Shown here piece after piece: positions 8,056 to 16,457 of a DNA stretch of 64,000 bases (position 1 is the first letter of the stretch; every line of letters starts with the position of its first letter). Origin of the DNA: an uncultured Paracoccaceae bacterium (GTDB taxonomy: Bacteria; Pseudomonadota; Alphaproteobacteria; Rhodobacterales; Rhodobacteraceae); NCBI GenBank assembly GCA_947503935.1, contig CANNFR010000005.1, positions 124,001 through 188,000 on the forward strand, given 5' to 3'. A program made the translations under genes and the position numbers. The notes beneath the pieces were generated by a model. The model ran no database searches. It saw only the letters and a list, made by a program, of their open reading frames with translations, and was not told where the DNA came from.

Positions 8056-9608
8056 AGGCTTTCCAGAAAGCGGATCAGGGCATCGCGATCAGCGGGCGGC
8101 ATCTCGGCAACGCGGTCGCGGGCGGCCTGCCCCTCGCCACCATGCCAGAGGATCGCCTCCAGCAGGGACCGCGCGCGCCCATCATGCAGGAAATAGGTAT
8201 GGCCCGACACGGTTTCAGTCATCCCAATCCCCCAAAGCGGGGCGGTGCGCCATTCCCGCCCATCGGCACGGCCCTCGGGGCGGTTATCAGCGAGGCCCGG
8301 CCCCATGTCATGAAGCAGAAGGTCGGTGTAGGGCCAGATCAATTGAAAGCTGGCCGGGTCGTCGCCCGTCAGTCGGTGGGTGACATAATTCGGCCGATGG
8401 CAATCAGCGCAGCCGGTATCGAAGAACACCGCGCGCCCGCGCAAAACCTCTGGGTCATCGACGTCGCGCCGGGCGGGAACGGCCAGCGTCTGGCTGTAGA
8501 ATGTCACCAGGTCGAGGCCCACCTGATCGATCTCAAGCCCGCCCTGTTCCGCATCGTCACCGTGCAGGGCTGCGATGCAGTCTACTTGCGCCTTCGTGCA
8601 GTCGCCGGAACCCGCCCGGTGGATCGGGTTGGAAATGCCGATATCGCCCGCGAAGGCCCCGGCGGTCTGTTCCAGAACGGTCGGGTTGCCGGCCTTCAGG
8701 CCAAAGCGGCCCAGCATTGGGCGATCGTGCACGTGTGACCAGACGATCTGCGGCTTGCCCGAGATGCCGTCGCCATCGGCATCGTCGGGATCGGCCCAGG
8801 CCAAAATGTCCTCAGCCGGGATCGCCTCAAGAAGGCCCATGCCGATCATCTGAGGGGCGACACGCGGCGACAGCATCGCCTCGTCGTGCAGCGGACCGTA
8901 ACCCAGATCGGCGGCCCTATAGGTCGGCGCGCGCAGGGTGACGATCTGGCCACCCGACAGCTCGACCTCGGTCTCGGTATAGTCGATCTGCAACCGATAT
9001 TCCGAGGCGTGACCCGGCAGGCTGAAATCCTGCAACTGGGTGCCATAGGTCGGATCGGGCGCGGTGGGTTGGGTGCCCGCGATATAGGTGGCGACGGCCT
9101 TCGGATCCGGCTCTTGTGCGGGAATGGATATGCGCAGAAACATTGAGACTGTGCCGTCGTCGGGCCCCTCGGGCGGATGGCCGCGCCCGTCCTTCAGGTG
9201 ACAGCGCTGACAGGACCGCGCGTTGTACAGCGGGCCCAGCCCGTCCGACGCGATGGTCGAGGCGGGGGCAGAGACCCAGAGACGCCGAAACAAGCCGTTG
9301 CCAACGCGAAAATCCAGCTCTTGTTCGAATGTCAGGTTGTTCGCGGGCTGCGAAAAGGCGTCCGATGTCGGCCTCGCCCGCACGGTCTGGGCGCCGGCTA
9401 CATTCTCCTCAAAGGCCCAGGCCGCCGAGAAATCGGTGGGCATCGCGGTGACCGCGGCGATGCGGGCGCGCTCCTCCTCGGTGCGGGGTACGATATCGAG
9501 ATGCACATCCTCAAGACCCATCCATGGCAGGCTGCTGACCTCTTGCGCGGCGGCAAGCGGCGGGATGATCAAGGCGGCCAAAAGGGGGGCGAGGATACGG
9601 GTCATCAT
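8052..9608 (-). CDS. Di-heme oxidoreductase-like protein (DUF1111)
   Basis: A 518-residue periplasmic c-type cytochrome related to thiol oxidoreductase/DUF1111 proteins. Two heme-binding CxxCH motifs are visible: CQRCH in the N-terminal third and CADCH in the C-terminal third. I start at ATG 9608, which gives a clean signal peptide (MMTRILAPLLAALIIPPLAAA); a GTG at 9653 overlapping the upstream stop (GTGA) is the alternative and would signal translational coupling. Lying between two imelysin genes it probably supplies redox chemistry for iron release or reduction in the periplasm, as inferred for similar operons. Substrate is not known. Confidence 0.85.
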   Translation of the reverse strand: MMTRILAPLLAALIIPPLAAAQEVSSLPWMGLEDVHLDIVPRTEEERARIAAVTAMPTDFSAAWAFEENVAGAQTVRARPTSDAFSQPANNLTFEQELDFRVGNGLFRRLWVSAPASTIASDGLGPLYNARSCQRCHLKDGRGHPPEGPDDGTVSMFLRISIPAQEPDPKAVATYIAGTQPTAPDPTYGTQLQDFSLPGHASEYRLQIDYTETEVELSGGQIVTLRAPTYRAADLGYGPLHDEAMLSPRVAPQMIGMGLLEAIPAEDILAWADPDDADGDGISGKPQIVWSHVHDRPMLGRFGLKAGNPTVLEQTAGAFAGDIGISNPIHRAGSGDCTKAQVDCIAALHGDDAEQGGLEIDQVGLDLVTFYSQTLAVPARRDVDDPEVLRGRAVFFDTGCADCHRPNYVTHRLTGDDPASFQLIWPYTDLLLHDMGPGLADNRPEGRADGREWRTAPLWGIGMTETVSGHTYFLHDGRARSLLEAILWHGGEGQAARDRVAEMPPADRDALIRFLESL

Positions 9609-9649
9609 GGGCCGGGAAGAGGCGGGGGTCGCCGCACCTCTCCGCAGGG

Positions 9650-10912
9650 TCACTGGAAAACGGCAGAGGGATTGTCGAGGCTGTCGGACCCCTCGATCTT
9701 GATCCCGCCGAGGTCCAGCGCGGCGACAACCCGTTCGATCGACCGGGTCTGCGCGATCAGCCCTTCGACGCCGCCCATGATCAGTGCCTCACCGCCTTCA
9801 TTGCCGCGCCTTAGCATCTCGTCATAGGCAAAGCCCGCCTCGGCGGCGGTCTTGATCCGGCCCAGGGCCAGCACGGCCGCGGAGAGCCGCGTGCGCATTT
9901 CCATGTCCAGCCCCGGGTCGTTAGCGGCGACGAGGTTGGACAGCGACGGGCCGCTGACCATCGTGCCGTCAACGCGCACATATTGGCCCAGATAGACGCT
10001 CTGAATGCCTATGCCGTTGTAATAATGGTCATTATGGGTGTTGTCGGCAAAGCATGAATGCTCTTCCTCGGGATCGTTCAGCATCAGGCCAAGGCGCATG
10101 CGCTCGCCCGCGGTCTCGCCGTAAGAGAGGCTGCCCATGCCGGTCAGGATCGCCGACAGACCGGCCTTCTCATCGGCCATCAGCGCCGTACGCGCCGCGC
10201 CGCCTTCGGCCCATTGCGCGGTGATCCAGTCCAGATCGGACACCAGTAGATCGGTCGCGACATTCAGGTAAGCGGCCCGCCGGTCGCAATTGCCGTTCGT
10301 GCAGGCGTCACCTTCTGCATAATCGCTCCACGGGCGGTCGCCCGCACCATCGCCGTGGCCGTTCAGGTCCTGCCCCCAGAGCAGGAATTCGATGGAGTGA
10401 TACCCGGTCGCGACATTGGCCTCGATCCCGTCCGCCTCATGCAGCGCCTCCCTCAGAAGATCCGGCGTGATCTCGGTGGCGTCGATCTCGGTGCCCGACA
10501 GGGTAAAGGTCGGGTTGGCGATGACGTTGAGCGCGGCAAGCTGGTTTGCATCGGTCGGGCCGCCATAGGTGCTGTCGACATAATCGATCAGGCCTTCGTC
10601 CAGCGGCCAGGCGTTGACCTGCCCTTCCCAGTCGTCGACGATCGGGTTGCCGAAGCGGAAGACTTCGGTCTGCTGATAGGGCACGCGCGCTTCCAGCCAG
10701 GCCTGGCGTGCGGCGGTCATCGTTGCGGCCGAGGGGGTTTCGGTCAGCGCGGTCACGGCGTCTTTCAGCGCCTCTGCCGTGCGCAGGCTGTCAGCATATT
10801 TCGCCTCGGCGATGTCAGCATAGGTTTCAAGCACATCGGCGGCGGTTTGCGCCTGCGCGGCATTGGCCATCAGAGCCACGACCATTGCGGTCGTCAGGGA
10901 AGTGCGGAGCAT
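9650..10912 (-). CDS. Imelysin family protein (iron-regulated, IrpA/ICMP-like)
   Basis: I start at ATG 10912, preceded by an AGGA site; this gives a signal peptide (MLRTSLTTAMVVALMANAAQAQ) and a 420-residue protein. An upstream in-frame extension to 11023 is arginine-rich and unlikely. The canonical imelysin motif G-x-H-x-x-E is present as GYHSIEFLLWGQD, and DEGLIDYVD and CFADNTHND are also family-like. Proteins of this family (for example cyanobacterial IrpA) are induced by iron limitation and sit in the cell envelope. It is the first gene of the operon, and a 20-bp dyad about 185 bp upstream could be its iron-responsive operator. Confidence 0.88.
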   Translation of the reverse strand: MLRTSLTTAMVVALMANAAQAQTAADVLETYADIAEAKYADSLRTAEALKDAVTALTETPSAATMTAARQAWLEARVPYQQTEVFRFGNPIVDDWEGQVNAWPLDEGLIDYVDSTYGGPTDANQLAALNVIANPTFTLSGTEIDATEITPDLLREALHEADGIEANVATGYHSIEFLLWGQDLNGHGDGAGDRPWSDYAEGDACTNGNCDRRAAYLNVATDLLVSDLDWITAQWAEGGAARTALMADEKAGLSAILTGMGSLSYGETAGERMRLGLMLNDPEEEHSCFADNTHNDHYYNGIGIQSVYLGQYVRVDGTMVSGPSLSNLVAANDPGLDMEMRTRLSAAVLALGRIKTAAEAGFAYDEMLRRGNEGGEALIMGGVEGLIAQTRSIERVVAALDLGGIKIEGSDSLDNPSAVFQ

Positions 10913-11352
10913 GTCTTTGTCCTGTTTTGGTATTGCGACGGTGCGCGCCTGGCAGCGCGTGAAGGTAAGCGACGTGACCCGCGATGCCGAGGCCCGACAA
11001 GAGCGGGCGGCGATCGTAGGCATCGAGCGTTCCTGAACTTGCTGCGGTCATTCCGACCTCTTCGCCGAATCTATCACGATCGGTTAAAAGTTGACTGATT
11101 ATGTCGGAATTATCAATACCTGACTTTTATACTTGGGATTGTGGGGCAGGGTGCAGCTCCAGCCGCGTCGTCGGTCCGGTGAGGTGCAGGAGGATGAAAC
11201 GGCTGGAGATTGGCAACGCCTTCCCGGCATCCTTCCCGGCCAGGTCTTTTCGGATGGTTGACTTTCGCCACCATCCTGCAATCGTCCCCTGGCAACGGGC
11301 TGTGAGGGCACTGCGAGAACAGCAGCCCGGCCCCGACACGGGAGGATATCAA
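10913..11352. other. 440-bp divergent intergenic region between iron operon and TRAP operon
   Basis: No gene is supported here; the open frames read as low-complexity shadows. It holds a 20-bp imperfect dyad at 11096-11115, a TATACT hexamer at 11128-11133 that could be a plus-strand -10 element, and a 7-bp inverted repeat GGATGGT/ACCATCC at 11252-11276 with an 11-base loop in the TRAP leader. A strong GGAGGA Shine-Dalgarno site at 11341-11346 serves dctP. The 5' leader of the TRAP operon could thus be more than 200 bases long. Confidence 0.6.
11096..11115. promoter_or_regulatory. 20-bp dyad, candidate iron-responsive operator
   Basis: TGATTATGTCGGAATTATCA has matching ends (TGAT/ATCA) and a partly symmetric core. 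It is AT-rich against a GC-rich background and lies upstream of the imelysin operon. TGA...TCA dyads of this general form are described for iron regulators (RirA/iron-Rhodo-box type) in alphaproteobacteria. The link is an inference from position and shape. Confidence 0.4.
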
Positions 11353-12402
11353 ATGACAACGATCACCAGACGGGCTCTTGGACTTGCCGCCTCGGCGCTG
11401 GCGCTTTTGGGCGCAACCGGTGCCATGGCGCAGGACTACACCTTCAAGCTGCATCAGTTTCTGGGGGCCCAGGCCCCGGCGCAGACCCAGATGCTCGAGC
11501 CCTGGGCGCGCGCGGTTGAGGAAAACTCCGGCGGGCGCGTGAAGATTGAGATCTTTCCGGCAATGTCGCTGGGCGGGCGGCCGCCGGAGCTGATCAATCA
11601 GGTGCGCGATGGCGTGGTCGATCTGGTCTGGACGGTGAACGGCTATACGCCGGGCCTTTTCCCGCGCACCGAAGTGATCGAGCTGCCGGGGGTGTATGAG
11701 AACGACCCGCGCGCGGCGAACCTGGCGCTCTACGACATGCTGCAATCGGGCGATATTGCCGACGATTATGCGGGCGTTGAGGTGATGTTCCTGCACGTCC
11801 ATGCCGGGCAGGGGCTGCACACCACCGAAAAGGCCGTGCGCACACCGGCCGATGCAGCGGGTCTGAAACTGCGCGTGCCGACCCGCACCGGCGCCTGGAT
11901 CATCGAGGCGCTGGGGGCCGCCCCGGTCGCGATGCCGGTGCCCGAACTGCCCTCGTCGCTGCAAAAGGGTGTGGTCGACGGCGCCTTCATCCCGTGGGAG
12001 ATCATCCCGGCGCTGAAAATTCAGGAACAGACGCGATATCAGATCGAAGGCGCCGACAAGTGGCGCTTTGGCACGACGACCTTCCAGGTGTCGATGAACC
12101 AGGCCCGCTGGGACGGCTTGCCTAAGGACATCCAAGCCGCGTTCCGCGATGCCTCAGGCCCCGACTGGCTGGCCGAGGTCGGCGATATCTGGCGCGGCAC
12201 CGAGGAGTTCGGCATTCAGATGGCCATCGATAGCGGCAATGAGCATATCACCCTGACCGAGGCCGAAACCCAAGCCTTCCGCGACGCGCTTGAGCCGGTG
12301 GTCGAGCGCTGGGTCGAAGAGGTGACCGGCAAGGGCATCGATGGGGCCGGGCTGGTCGAGAAGGCCCGCGCGGCAATCGCCACCCATTCCCAGGCGATGT
12401 GA
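11353..12402 (+). CDS. TRAP transporter substrate-binding protein DctP family
   Basis: The start at ATG 11353 is fixed by GGAGGA eight bases upstream and by the signal peptide that follows (TRRALGLAASALALLGATGAMAQ). The 349-residue mature protein has the DctP fold signature: LHQFLGAQAPAQTQMLEPWARAVEENSGGRVKIEIFP, then EVMFLHVHAGQGLH and the conserved AAGLKLRVPTR with the carboxylate-binding arginine. It captures an organic acid in the periplasm for DctQM. Three genes follow with 3-bp spacing or overlap, ending in a ThDP enzyme, which suggests that the ligand is a 2-oxo acid or a precursor of one. Confidence 0.9.
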   Translation: MTTITRRALGLAASALALLGATGAMAQDYTFKLHQFLGAQAPAQTQMLEPWARAVEENSGGRVKIEIFPAMSLGGRPPELINQVRDGVVDLVWTVNGYTPGLFPRTEVIELPGVYENDPRAANLALYDMLQSGDIADDYAGVEVMFLHVHAGQGLHTTEKAVRTPADAAGLKLRVPTRTGAWIIEALGAAPVAMPVPELPSSLQKGVVDGAFIPWEIIPALKIQEQTRYQIEGADKWRFGTTTFQVSMNQARWDGLPKDIQAAFRDASGPDWLAEVGDIWRGTEEFGIQMAIDSGNEHITLTEAETQAFRDALEPVVERWVEEVTGKGIDGAGLVEKARAAIATHSQAM

Positions 12403-12405
12403 GGG

Positions 12406-12921
12406 ATGGAAGCGCCCCCCGAGGCCCAAAATCGCACGGGCTTCTTCGGTGCGGTCACCCGGATCACGGTGATCTGGGCGCTTTTGGGGGGCGTCGTGCT
12501 GACGGCGGTTGTTCTGGTGAATGTCGCGACCGTGCTGGGCGGTATCGTGGGCGTGCCCTTTCCGGGTGATTTCGAGTTGACCGAGATCGGCGTGGCGGTG
12601 GCGGCCTTCATGTTCCTGCCCTACTGCCAGATCACCGGCGCCAATGTGACGGCCGATATCTTTACCGCCCGCGCGGGGCCCCGAACCCTGGCCGCCTTTG
12701 CGCTTCTGGCGTCGCTTGTGGCCTTGGGCTTCAGCCTGCTTTTGCTCTGGCGGATGCAGGCGGGCATGGCTGACCAACGCGCCTACGGCTATGAAACCGC
12801 CATTTTGCAGGTGCAGATCTGGTGGGGCTTCGTGCCGATCCTGGTGTCCCTGGCGCTGTTGGCCGCCGCCTCGGCGGTGACGCTGGTTGAGGCCGCCCGC
12901 GGCATCGGACGGCGCGCATGA
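12406..12921 (+). CDS. TRAP transporter small permease DctQ
   Basis: A 171-residue integral membrane protein with four predicted helices and the conserved DctQ patch FPGDFELTEIGVAVAAFMFLPYCQ between helices two and three. DctQ joins the large permease and the binding protein in the tripartite, sodium- or proton-driven transporter. ATG 12406 lies three bases after the dctP stop, and its end overlaps the dctM start by four bases, so expression is coupled. Confidence 0.9.
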   Translation: MEAPPEAQNRTGFFGAVTRITVIWALLGGVVLTAVVLVNVATVLGGIVGVPFPGDFELTEIGVAVAAFMFLPYCQITGANVTADIFTARAGPRTLAAFALLASLVALGFSLLLLWRMQAGMADQRAYGYETAILQVQIWWGFVPILVSLALLAAASAVTLVEAARGIGRRA

Positions 12922-14273
12922 CCGATCCGGTGACGCTGGGCCTTTTGGCCCTGGCCATTCTGGTGGGCCTGATCGCCATTCGCATGCCCATTGCCTATGC
13001 GATGATCCTTGTGGGGGGCGTGGGGGTCATGCTGGTGAACGGCCCCGCCCTGGTGCTGAGCCAGCTCAAGACCCTCGCCTATGGCCAGTTCGCGATCTAC
13101 GACCTGTCGGTCGTGCCGATGTTCGTGCTGATGGGGGCGCTGGCCTCGAAAACCGGGCTGTCGCAGGCGCTGTTCCGGGCGGCCAATTCCTGGCTTGGCT
13201 GGATGCGCGGCGGCACGGCGATGGCTGCCATCGCGGCCTGCGCGGGGTTCGGGGCGGTCTGCGGGTCATCACTCGCCACGGCCTCGACCATGGGCAAGGT
13301 CGCGCTGCCGGAACTGCGCCGCTACAGATATTCCGGCGCGCTGGCGACAGGGTCGCTGGCGGCAGGCGGCGTGCTGGGCATCCTGATCCCGCCCTCGGTC
13401 GTTCTGATCATCTATGCGATCCTGGTCGAGGCGAATATCGTTACCATGTTCGCCGCCGCGATGATTCCCGGCGCGCTGGCGGTGATCTTGTTCATCCTGA
13501 CCATCGCGATCTACGTGCTGATCCGGCCCGAGGCGGGGCCGCGCGGCACGCCCGAAACACGCGCCGAGTTCATCGCCGCCACCATCGGCATGCTGCCGGT
13601 TCTGGTGATCTTCGGTATCGTTCTGGGCGGCATCTATGCGGGCTTTTACAACCCCACGCCGGCGGCGGCCGTGGGTGTCGCACTGGTCTGGCTCTACGGG
13701 CTTTTGCGCCGCTCGCTCAGCATCGCGGGCACGATTGAGGCGTTCAAGGAGACGGCCAGCACAACCGGCATGATCTATCTGATCCTGCTCGGTGCAGAGC
13801 TGATGAAGATCTTCATGTCGCGCATCGGTCTGCCGCAGCAGGCCGCCGCCTGGATCGGCAGTTCGGGGATGGAGCCGATGACGGTTCTGATCTTGTTGCT
13901 GCTGGCGCTGATCCTGCTCGGCTGCCTGATGGATTCCCTGTCGATGATCCTTCTGGTGATCCCCTTCTTCTGGCCCGTGCTGGTTGAGCTGAACGGGGGT
14001 CTTTTCCAGGGCGCCGAAGGCGCGGGCTTCGGCATGTCGACGGACGATCTGAAGATCTGGTTCGGCATTCTCGCACTTGTGGTGGTTGAGCTGGGCCTGA
14101 TCACGCCGCCTGTCGGCATGAACGTCTTCGTAATCTCGGCCATGGCCAAGGACACGCCGATGATCGAGACCTTCAAGGGCGTGATGCCGTTTTTCGGGGC
14201 CGAGTTGGTGCGGGTGGGCCTGTTGCTGGCCTTCCCGGCGCTGACGCTGTGGCTGCCTTCGGTGCTGTCATGA
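12918..14273 (+). CDS. TRAP transporter large permease DctM
   Basis: A 451-residue protein with about twelve helices, the catalytic membrane subunit. Family signatures include FVLMGALASKTGLSQALFRAAN, the GFGAVCGSSLATASTMGKVALPEL stretch, and GILIPPSVVLIIYAILVE. The start overlaps dctQ (ATGA) and its stop overlaps the ThDP-enzyme start (ATGA), so the four genes form one tight transcription unit. Confidence 0.92.
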   Translation: MTDPVTLGLLALAILVGLIAIRMPIAYAMILVGGVGVMLVNGPALVLSQLKTLAYGQFAIYDLSVVPMFVLMGALASKTGLSQALFRAANSWLGWMRGGTAMAAIAACAGFGAVCGSSLATASTMGKVALPELRRYRYSGALATGSLAAGGVLGILIPPSVVLIIYAILVEANIVTMFAAAMIPGALAVILFILTIAIYVLIRPEAGPRGTPETRAEFIAATIGMLPVLVIFGIVLGGIYAGFYNPTPAAAVGVALVWLYGLLRRSLSIAGTIEAFKETASTTGMIYLILLGAELMKIFMSRIGLPQQAAAWIGSSGMEPMTVLILLLLALILLGCLMDSLSMILLVIPFFWPVLVELNGGLFQGAEGAGFGMSTDDLKIWFGILALVVVELGLITPPVGMNVFVISAMAKDTPMIETFKGVMPFFGAELVRVGLLLAFPALTLWLPSVLS

Positions 14274-15979
14274 CCGACTTCACGGCTGGTGGCGCGATCT
14301 TTCCCCGGCTGAAGGCGCTGGGCGTCGATTTCGTGTTCTGCAATTCCGGCACTGATTTCCCGCCGATCATCGAAGGTCTGGCCCAGGCCGCGGCCGAGGG
14401 TCAGGACCTGCCGCAGGCGATCGTCGTGCCGCATGAACATGCCGCGATGGGCATGGCCCACGGGGCCTATCTGGTCAGCGGCCGGGGCCAGGCGGTGATG
14501 CTGCACACCAATGTGGGGCTGGCCAACGGCGCCATCGGGGCGCTGAACGCGGCCTCGGCCAATGTGCCCGTCTTGATGATGTCGGGGCGCACGCCCGTGA
14601 CGGAGAGCGGCCGTTTTGGCACCCGGACCGTGCCCATCGCCTGGGGTCAGGAGATGCGCGATCAGGCGGCGCTGGTGCGCGAGGCTTGCAAGTGGGAGTA
14701 CGAACTGCGCTATCCCGAACAGATCGGCCCGGTCCTCGACCGCGCCCACGCCATTGCGAATTCAACGCCGAAGGGCCCGGTCTACCTGTCTCTGCCGCGT
14801 GAGGTTCTGTGCGAGGCGTATCCGGGTGACGTCTCCGCACCGCCAAGCCTGGCCCCGGTCACCGGAGCGCCAAATCTGGCCGACATCGCCGCGGCCGCCC
14901 AGCTTCTGGCGGCGGCGGAGGCCCCGCTGGTCATCGCGCAGCGCGGCGCGGGCGACGCGGCAAGTTTTGCGGCCTTTGCCGAATGGGCCGAGGCTTGGGC
15001 GATGCCGGTGTCCTCCTGGTGGGCCACGCATCTGGCCATCCCGACAAATCATCCCTGCCATATCGGCGCCGATCCCGGGCCCTGGCTGGCCGAGGCGGAT
15101 GTGGTTTTGGTGATCGATAGTCTGGCGCCCTGGTGGCCCGACAAGCATCCGTTGAAAACCGACGCAAAGGTGATCCATCTCGGCCCCGACCCGCTGTTTT
15201 CCCGCACGCCGATACGCGGCTTTCCCGCCCATCTGGCGATTGCCGGCGAAACCGCGCTGGCCCTGCCGGCGCTGATCGACGCGATGCAGGATCTGCCCCG
15301 CAACGCGGCCGGGATTGACGGCCGCAGGGCACGCATCGCGGGCGAGGCCGCCAAAATCCGCGCCAAGGCGAAAGCTGGTGCGATGGGATCAAAAGGCAAA
15401 GGTCTGACCAAGGCCTGGGTCTCGCTCTGTCTGGGCGAGGCGTTGCGGGCCCGAACCTCGTCGGTCTTCTCCGAATTGGGAACGGCTCTCGGAACGCTTG
15501 AGCGGACCGAACATAATAGCTGGTTTCAGGAACCGCATTCGGGCGGCCTCGGCTGGTCCTTTCCATCCGCTCTTGGGGCCAGTCTGGCCGATCCCGCACG
15601 CCTCTCTGTCGCCACGATGGGCGATGGCAGCTATATCTTCGCCAACCCGGTGGCCTGCCATCAGATCGCCGAAAGCCTGGGCCTCGCGCCGCTTGTCATC
15701 GTGTTGAACAATGCCGAATGGGGCGCCGTGCGCGGCTCGGTGACGGGGCTCTATCCCGATGGACAGGCCGTAAAGTCAAATCGGATGCCGTTGACGGATT
15801 TGGGCCCGAGCCCCGATTTCGCAGCCATCGCCAAGGCAAGCCGCGCTTGGGCAACGACCGTCGTCTCGCCGGACGAATTGCCCAAGGTGATTGAGGCGGC
15901 GCTGGGTGTGATTGAACGGGAAGGGCGGCTTGCTCTTCTGGACGTAAAGGTCGTGCCAGACGTGCCGCCGGGGGGATGA
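14270..15979 (+). CDS. Thiamine-diphosphate-dependent enzyme (acetolactate synthase/decarboxylase-like)
   Basis: I place the start at ATG 14270, overlapping the dctM stop; a GTG or ATG seven codons earlier lies inside dctM. The 569-residue product has the three-domain layout of the POX/ALS/benzoylformate decarboxylase family. The cofactor-activating glutamate is in the N-terminal PYR domain (VVPHEHAAMGMAHG). The C-terminal ThDP/metal motif starts GDGSYIFANP and ends about 30 residues later in NN. The second half of the typical FAD-binding middle domain is shortened. Probable substrates are 2-oxo acids, consistent with co-transcription with a TRAP importer, but the exact reaction cannot be read. 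There is no small regulatory subunit nearby, which argues against a biosynthetic acetolactate synthase. Confidence 0.85.
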   Translation: MTDFTAGGAIFPRLKALGVDFVFCNSGTDFPPIIEGLAQAAAEGQDLPQAIVVPHEHAAMGMAHGAYLVSGRGQAVMLHTNVGLANGAIGALNAASANVPVLMMSGRTPVTESGRFGTRTVPIAWGQEMRDQAALVREACKWEYELRYPEQIGPVLDRAHAIANSTPKGPVYLSLPREVLCEAYPGDVSAPPSLAPVTGAPNLADIAAAAQLLAAAEAPLVIAQRGAGDAASFAAFAEWAEAWAMPVSSWWATHLAIPTNHPCHIGADPGPWLAEADVVLVIDSLAPWWPDKHPLKTDAKVIHLGPDPLFSRTPIRGFPAHLAIAGETALALPALIDAMQDLPRNAAGIDGRRARIAGEAAKIRAKAKAGAMGSKGKGLTKAWVSLCLGEALRARTSSVFSELGTALGTLERTEHNSWFQEPHSGGLGWSFPSALGASLADPARLSVATMGDGSYIFANPVACHQIAESLGLAPLVIVLNNAEWGAVRGSVTGLYPDGQAVKSNRMPLTDLGPSPDFAAIAKASRAWATTVVSPDELPKVIEAALGVIEREGRLALLDVKVVPDVPPGG

Positions 15980-15981
15980 CC

Positions 15982-16002
15982 CGCGCGCTGGAACAACGCG
16001 CG
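15982..16002. terminator. Possible hairpin between convergent genes
   Basis: CGCGCG at 15982-15987 pairs with CGCGCG at 15997-16002 around a 9-base loop, three bases after the ThDP-enzyme stop. There is no T-tract on either side, so it would be a weak terminator at best. Confidence 0.25.
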
Positions 16003-16012
16003 AGCCACGAGG

Positions 16013-16276
16013 TCACGAGTCGAGTTCGGCCAGCATCTCGTCGTAGTAAGCGCAAGCCTCTCCCAGATTGCTGCCATCCTGAAAGCGGGTCGCGGCTTCC
16101 TGCATCTTGGGCATCAGGTCGGCCATCTTGGCCGGATCGGTTGCTGCAAGCGCCTGGATCTTGGTGCTGACTTCCATGGCCTTTGTCTGAACCGTCTCGG
16201 CGGTGCAGTCCTCGGCAAAGGCGGGGGCGGCCGCGAGGCCCAGAATGGCGGTTGCAGTAAAAAGAACGCGTTTCAC
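16013..16276 (-). CDS. Small secreted protein of unknown function
   Basis: The start is GTG 16276, preceded by AAGGAG seven bases upstream; longer frames starting at 16345 lack such a site. The 87-residue product begins with a clear signal peptide (KRVLFTATAILGLAAAPAFA, cleavage before EDC), leaving a mature domain of about 66 residues. It has two cysteines (DCTAETV and EACAYY) that could form a disulfide, and is otherwise helical. Such small helical periplasmic proteins are common in Rhodobacterales, but I cannot assign a function. It is convergent with the TRAP/ThDP operon. Confidence 0.75.
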   Translation of the reverse strand: MKRVLFTATAILGLAAAPAFAEDCTAETVQTKAMEVSTKIQALAATDPAKMADLMPKMQEAATRFQDGSNLGEACAYYDEMLAELDS

Positions 16277-16457
16277 GATAATCTCCTTCAAGAGTGTCGT
16301 TAATGTCGATGTGTCTCCAGCGGCGCGACACTCGGAAAAAAGCACTCAATTTAAACCGCTTAAGCACAGGGCTGTGAGCTAACGGGTGCCTCGCGCGGCC
16401 ACAAGCGGGGTCTTCGTTATGGTGGGGTGCATAGGCGGAAAATTGCTGTCTGATCGG

